DNA of 64,000 nt from contig NC_092567.1 in assembly GCF_037975245.1 (NCBI RefSeq), positions 25,774,376 to 25,838,375 on the forward strand. The letters run 5' to 3'. The DNA comes from Apostichopus japonicus (Eukaryota > Echinodermata > Holothuroidea > Aspidochirotida > Stichopodidae). Position 1 is the first letter of the stretch; the number at the start of each line of letters is the position of its first letter. This document shows positions 58,523 to 64,000 of this stretch, piece by piece. The notes under the pieces are model-generated. The model saw only the letters and a program-made list of their open reading frames with translations, searched no databases and was not told where the DNA came from. The position numbers were made by a program, and so were the translations under genes.

Positions 58523-59437
58523 ATGGCTGTTGGAGACCTAACGTACTTCTGTTGTATGCAGATTTCGGATACTGGTAGCTATATCAAGTGGAAGAATATA
58601 AACGAAGCGGCTGGAGGGTTGAAACCAGGAGATCACGTGGCATGGTTGAGACCATTTCTGGGATACTGGCACCATGCCATCGTTGAGGAAGTAACAGATG
58701 ATTATATTAACGTGATAGAGTGGTCGAGTGGCGTTCATTCATGTTGTAGCATTGTCAGAAGAACAAGAAAGGAATGGGATCTGTGTGGAAACTGTTGTTA
58801 CAGTCCGATGTACAAGGCTTATTATCCAAAAGAAGTAGAACAACAACATCCTCCTGAAGTGGTTTTGGAGAGAGCTAAAGCACGCTTACATGAAACTGAT
58901 TATAGTTTATTTTCCGATAATTGTGAGCATTTTGCATCTCACTGTAAGACCGGAATATCTCGCTCCAATCAAGTGTTTCAACTTAAAGTATCAGTGCAAG
59001 CCTGGATCCGTAAGATTGTGGCGATTTTTTTCCATGTGCTAATTGTAATGTCTATCTCGGAAGGGATCGAATCTGCTAGCAAAGGCAATAATTGGGTCGG
59101 TATTTTGTGCCTGGTCCTTTCTGAGTCGGCATATTTGATTATGGAAATCACTGTTATGTGGCGTCATGATTCCAAACAAACTGATTTCAATGACATAAAT
59201 CGAGCTTTGCGTTTTGCTGCACTTAAAGCTTCCGCACAGTCTGTAATGTTGGTGTTATTTGCTATTGCTGCAAGCGTTCCATTGATGAATCACGTACGGG
59301 GAAAAACAATATGGTCTGTAGCAAAGAACACATGGTTTGAGATTTTGTATGGATTAGCGGGTGGGATGATAGGGAACATATTAGGATTTTTCTTATTTTC
59401 ATTTTATCCCTATCCATGTTGCCGAAACACTGTTTAA
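58523..59437 (+). CDS. LRAT-domain protein with C-terminal membrane helices (copy 2)
   Basis: A 304-residue frame. ATG at 58523 is the first possible start after an in-frame TAA; the ATG at 58556 (MQISDTGSYIKWKN) matches the start of copy 1 and may be the real one, giving 293 residues. It has the same layout as copy 1: LKPGDHVAWLRP, GYWHHAIVEEV with the histidine pair, FSDNCEHFASHCKTG with the catalytic-type Cys, then four membrane segments ending FFLFSFYPYPCCRN. The basic loop before the CCYSPMYKAYYPKEVEQ block has three extra residues. All catalytic residues are intact, so both duplicates can be active. A splice acceptor (TCTCATTTTCCCGCAG, 58476) lies just upstream, and AATAAA lies 20 bp after the stop. 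Confidence 0.85.
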   Translation: MAVGDLTYFCCMQISDTGSYIKWKNINEAAGGLKPGDHVAWLRPFLGYWHHAIVEEVTDDYINVIEWSSGVHSCCSIVRRTRKEWDLCGNCCYSPMYKAYYPKEVEQQHPPEVVLERAKARLHETDYSLFSDNCEHFASHCKTGISRSNQVFQLKVSVQAWIRKIVAIFFHVLIVMSISEGIESASKGNNWVGILCLVLSESAYLIMEITVMWRHDSKQTDFNDINRALRFAALKASAQSVMLVLFAIAASVPLMNHVRGKTIWSVAKNTWFEILYGLAGGMIGNILGFFLFSFYPYPCCRNTV

Positions 59438-59456
59438 AATATAGACAAATAATCAC

Positions 59457-59462
59457 AATAAA
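59457..59462 (+). terminator. Polyadenylation signal of LRAT gene 2
   Basis: AATAAA 20 bp after the TAA stop; a short 3' untranslated region is implied. Confidence 0.5.
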
Positions 59463-59464
59463 AT

Positions 59465-60397
59465 AATAATCAACCACTTCTTTACTTTATATGGTTACTG
59501 TAGTTTTTTAACACCTACAGTAACAGGTAACGCAAGTTTTCGTCAATGCAATGGGGGGGGGGGGGGGTGTCTGGCAGCGACGAAGCTGCTAGGTGTTAAC
59601 CCGCTATTGCCAATAAAGAATGCACTGTCCTATGTCCCCTAATTTGAAACCCCTTCCATATTTATTGATCCATAAATTACGTCCGGTATTGCCTATGACT
59701 ACGATGGGAAGGAGGATTGATCAACTCAAAGACACCGTCAAGTCATGTCACGTAGCATTTTCTATTTTCGGATTATTAATTTAAAGAGGTTATGAAATTG
59801 AAAAATGTTTTCTTTATCATTGTATTCTGCACACTCGTAGCATTCCAATGATACGCAATTTGTGTCAAACGAAGCTTCCATCCTCGAGGAATAAACGATC
59901 AAAATTCGAGGGTAATAAAAACTTTCTAAAAGTTGTTGTATTTACAGTAATGCGGCGTGACGTCAGTCGAGGAACTCAGCTCTCTTCCGTGACGCTATGT
60001 TTACATTCTTAAACGTCTAAGAAGACACAACATTACACTGTTGCAGTGCTCCGTAGTAACTGACATTTGGTGTTTGGAGTTTTGTTTCCACGTAACAGTC
60101 CACGGGCCGATATGTGGTTGCAGGTTGCTCCACCACAAGTAAAGACGGATTTCACCTGCACGCTTTTCCAAAAGATAACAGAAATTGAAGAATTTGAACA
60201 CGACTCGTTCAAAACACTACAAATAAACAACGTTACGAGTGCCTGTGGGCCTATACTATTGCCAAATTACTTGTTATTACCATAGACAAGGCCTCCTTGA
60301 TGCACAAAACTTAAATCCAGTTGGTTTTAGAGCAATCAATACTAGATCTGCAAGTTTTCTTTTGCGGTAAAACGCGTTTTGTTATGATTGAGAGGTG
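59465..60397. other. Non-coding stretch
   Basis: A poly-G run near 59552; otherwise nothing recognised. Confidence 0.4.
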
Positions 60398-60402
60398 AAG
60401 AG

Positions 60403-61570
60403 TGTCACAAGGTCCCCCTAAACAGGGTCCTTGGAACAGGTGCAGGTCTGACACATAGAATCGATAAAAGAAGCGATACGAGTTTTAAACACAAAAATTT
60501 ACTTTATTAAATGGAACCATAAGTTACTTGAGGTCTCCTACAATAATACTTAGAAATACAAATGAATAATAATAATACGAATAATGCAGGTTAGGCTCGA
60601 AACGGCTTTCTCTCCAGTTCCAGGATAACGACTCTATCTCTGCCTCTCAGGCAATCGAAAGGAACATCGCATGTCGCCTCTCAGTCAATGCTTGACCTAA
60701 TTCTCAGGTCACAAGCTACCACCCTATGAATTAAAAAGGAAGAATTTGTCTAATCTCTAATTCCTTCGAACCCTATTCCAGTATTAACATTTTCATATAG
60801 TAATACGCATGACAGCACACTCTTTTTGAAGGATTAAAACATAAATACATATCGCAAAATTTCTGTTGCCGAATAACTTCCTAAAAATTAATTCACATGT
60901 TTAACGACAGGTTTTAAACTCGTTAATTTCTAATAACTTGAATTTACACATGTCAAGAGTTTAAATAACATTATACACATTTTATGTGAAAGAAGCCAAT
61001 TTTACTTTTATAAATTACTTTCTAAATTTGTCCCTTCCTTTTCGTTCGCAAATTTATTTTCTCATAAAGCAATTAACGCAAATTTTAATTTCCCTTGACT
61101 TTATAAACACGAAATATTTAATCCCCGGCAAATTGATATACACGAATTCTAATACCCCGTGACATAGTATAATAATTTATTAAACAAACTTACAGGTCAC
61201 AGCTCCAATCCAAAACCTGGTTCACGCAATGCGTTGACTCTCACAATACGTTGGCTTTACCAATACGTTGACTTTCACAATATACGTTGACTTCACTTTC
61301 AAAAATTATAACTTTTTTACTGTGCTGGTCCCCGACCAAATCGTCTCCCAATCTCTACAGCGGGATGTCAGTGAGCGAAGTGAGTATCTCTATGCTTAAT
61401 ATTCCACAGAGGCAACATTCCAAAAACCGCCCAAGGAATTTAAAGGTACGACTACTAATATTAAGTCTATTGTTACACACACATTTATGCAAATGAGATA
61501 CTGCAGTTACATAACTAGAGATTCCTTAAGTAGTACAACTAAGAGTGTTATTTTGATCGACCCCCTGACA
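60403..61570. mobile_element. Probable solo LTR
   Basis: A 1168-bp segment beginning TGTCACAAGG and ending CCCCTGACA, so with TG..CA ends and a TGTCA/TGACA inverted terminus. It is flanked by a 5-bp direct repeat AAGAG (60398-60402 and 61571-61575). No internal coding region or second LTR is seen, which fits recombination between two LTRs. The flanks also share AGAGGTGAAG, so a DNA transposon with a 10-bp duplication is a less likely option. Confidence 0.6.
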
Positions 61571-61575
61571 AAGAG

Positions 61576-63570
61576 GTGAAGTCCCATTTCCTCGGAATCG
61601 GAAGATTCGGGAGACGACATTTTCAATTGATGAGAAGAGTCTTGTGATCGCATGTAGTAAACTGTATAACGCCGTATCGGTAAACAGCGGGGAGTGGGCT
61701 TTGGCTGTAATGTTCCTATGATGACGTCAGATGAACTGCGGTGGGCAGCTTTGAATTTTTTTCAAGTGGCAGCTTGAGAGGTCTCTAGGGAATACTTTGA
61801 CAGCGAATTTCTGGCGTTTGAAGCCGCATTTACGGAAAGTTGTGCATGGATGGTGTTTTTATAATGTAGAAAACCATTCCAAGACATAAAAATCCACCAC
61901 TACATAACCTCTTTAATTATGTAATTAGAGGGACCATCAACATAAATCTTTCACGTGATATCGAAGAAATGTTTGTTAGGTCACCATGTCATGATTCTCT
62001 AACAAGAAATCGCACCCTCCTCTCTTCTCCTCTCCTCCCTTTCAATAGACAGAAATTAACAACTTTCTCCTTTATCCCGTAGTAGTAGTTAGAGTAGTAT
62101 ATTGCAAGTAATTTCTTGGCTACACCTGAACGTACACAAATGTAAACCTATTACTTGTTTAAATAGTTTCTTTTTCTCGTGGGTGAGGAGGAGGAGGTGG
62201 TTTAATTATTATTATTATGATTATTATTATTATTTTTACTGTCTCACTTACGTTTACTTTTTTTTTTCTTGTTCTAGTATATTCTAGGGATTTTTCTCAC
62301 TTCCACTTGTACACTGCATGCTCCTACTAAACGATGTTTGTTAAGTTTTATGTAAAAACAAAACAAACAAACACCCCCCCCCCCCCTTAAATAAACTGAA
62401 CTGAACTTCATCTAGTTTCTAACCAAGACTGAGAGTGTAACCACCTAAAGTCAAGTTAACAAGAACTAAGACTCAAACTTTACTAAAAACCTGTAACCCT
62501 GTAATAATCATCATTTTCGAAACACAGACTGAAATCCAAACATCGCTCGTTAAATTCAGAAGTTTTTCTTCCTATTTTGAATATTTTCTCTGAAATATTT
62601 GTTAATTATTACGTGCACGTGCACAATTACGATTAAGAACTCATTTTGAAGCTAGTTACTGCACAGTTTCAGTATTAGTTTTATTATTTTTATTCATATT
62701 ACGTCATTTCGTGCAGTTTACCTTTTCTTTAGCTTGGGCTAAATTTTCAACATGAATGTAGAATTATTTACTTACATCTATTTACTGTAATATTTACATG
62801 ATGAACTTTGTCTAAGAAAAATAAAATTTTCGGAAACAGATTATTAGTAATACTGACATTAATAATGACCGCTTCGTCCAGTGTGTTATTTGTTTCATGG
62901 CATCAGTTTTTGACGAGGTCATGTTTATTTGATGTTACTTCTAGAAGCAGCAGCAACGCATACACAAATACGGTACCGTATATATCCAGTTGCTTCTGAA
63001 GGGAGATTCGAGTTGTAGAACTAAATAATTATTTCATTTGTATGTTTTGTCGAGTTGACGAGTATCGCCAATCTTACATTTTGACAAGGGTTGGATATTT
63101 CCCAGTTGCTGCTGCGTTGAACTGACTTTGGTAACATCTAAAAACATGATATTTTACATTACAGTAACTCCATTTATTGTAAGTGTTACAGATTGTACCT
63201 ACAGCGATCCATGGTATGTAACTCCTGTCGTGCAGTCAATCTGCTAGACGTTGCAGTTTATGCAAACTTTAAATGTATCTTATACATTTATGCTCTCTGT
63301 TGTATTTTATGCATGCTTTAAATGTCTATTATATATCTTTGGCATCTATTTTGTAAACGCCGGTAACATGGTAAGATAAGAGCTGACACACAATACGGAA
63401 TGCAATATACGGAGAACTTGTTCGGGAGCCAGGGGGGCAGCCTTGATGGAAGGTTACCAATTTCTATATACACAGCAATGGTCTGTGGGCATGTCCAAAT
63501 AAGGAAATGGATGTCTGCCGGGTTTGTTCGGGTCGGTGTTGTCAGGAGGGTTTTGAGAAAGAGGCCAAAA
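61576..63570. other. Non-coding stretch
   Basis: A short ATT microsatellite near 62204-62236; no gene recognised. Confidence 0.4.
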
Positions 63571-64000
63571 ATTGATCTAGATTAGCTGGAGAGGTAACCT
63601 GAAGACACCTACTGGAAAATGTTCGGTAAAGTCACAGGTATCATGAATGGCCACTGTCAGACATTTTAAGTGGTGGGTTGTGAACGCCAGACCTATGTAA
63701 CTGGCACCCCAAAACTGAGCTAGATTAGCTGGAGGGGTAACCTGATGAAACCTACTGGAACATGTTCGGCCAAATCCCAGGTATCATGAATGACCCCTGC
63801 CAGACATTTTAAACTGGTTGGTTGTGTCTGCCAGACACCCCAAACCCACAATTGAGCTAGATTAGCTGGAGAGGTAACCTGACGAAACCTACTGGAAAAT
63901 GTTCGGCCAAGTCACAGGTATCATGAATGGCCACTGCCAGACATTTTAAGTGGTGGGTTGTGTCTGCCAGACACCCCAAAACACCCCAATCCCCACAATA
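63571..64000. repeat. 137-143 bp satellite, three copies, running off the end
   Basis: Units beginning TGAGCTAGATTAGCTGGAG at 63573, 63716 and 63853. All contain GGTATCATGAATG and CCAGACATTTTAA. The third unit is cut by, or ends near, the window edge, so the true array length is unknown. Confidence 0.9.

Overview
The window looks like nuclear DNA from an invertebrate animal: AT-rich, long introns with GT..AG borders, animal-type gene families, many microsatellites and many short DNA transposons and tRNA-derived SINEs. The mix (small WSCD-like sulfotransferase, secreted fibrinogen-domain lectin-like protein, CD73-type ecto-5'-nucleotidase, duplicated LRAT-domain membrane proteins) suggests a marine deuterostome, most likely an echinoderm such as a sea cucumber. 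That placement is inference, not proof.

Layout. (1) 1119-5255, minus strand: a four-exon WSCD-like sulfotransferase, with decayed tandem copies of its terminal exon downstream (501-1118). (2) 5256-13237: no recognised gene; it holds a hAT-type MITE, a SINE and a roughly 890-bp GAT microsatellite. (3) 13238-20304, plus strand: a five-exon secreted fibrinogen-related (FReD) protein. Its first intron is filled by 44 copies of an 84-bp repeat that duplicates the end of exon 1 together with its 5' splice site. (4) 20305-32067: AT-rich intergenic DNA with a TTAA-type inverted-repeat element and two hAT-like MITEs. (5) 32069-40562, plus strand: a complete ecto-5'-nucleotidase (NT5E/CD73-like) gene of eight coding exons, with two phase-compatible 3' ends, one GPI-tail-like and one without it. 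(6) 43120-59437: a segmental duplication about 11 kb apart. Each copy has a spliced upstream exon and a single-exon LRAT-domain protein with a four-helix membrane tail. Two SINEs occupy copy A, while copy B keeps the empty sites. A 1.5-kb hAT-like element with a smaller hAT-like MITE nested inside, a LINE 3' end and more MITEs lie between and within the copies. (7) 59465-64000: a probable solo LTR (60403-61570) and a 140-bp satellite running off the window end.

Nothing shows that the genes act as one pathway. The nucleotidase and the FReD protein are expected outside the cell, the sulfotransferase in the Golgi, and the LRAT proteins in membranes. The most unusual structures are the splice-donor-bearing 84-bp array, the alternative nucleotidase C-termini, the terminal-exon copies beside the sulfotransferase, and the duplicated LRAT-plus-membrane-tail genes. 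Exon borders were read by eye from phase and splice consensus, without transcripts.
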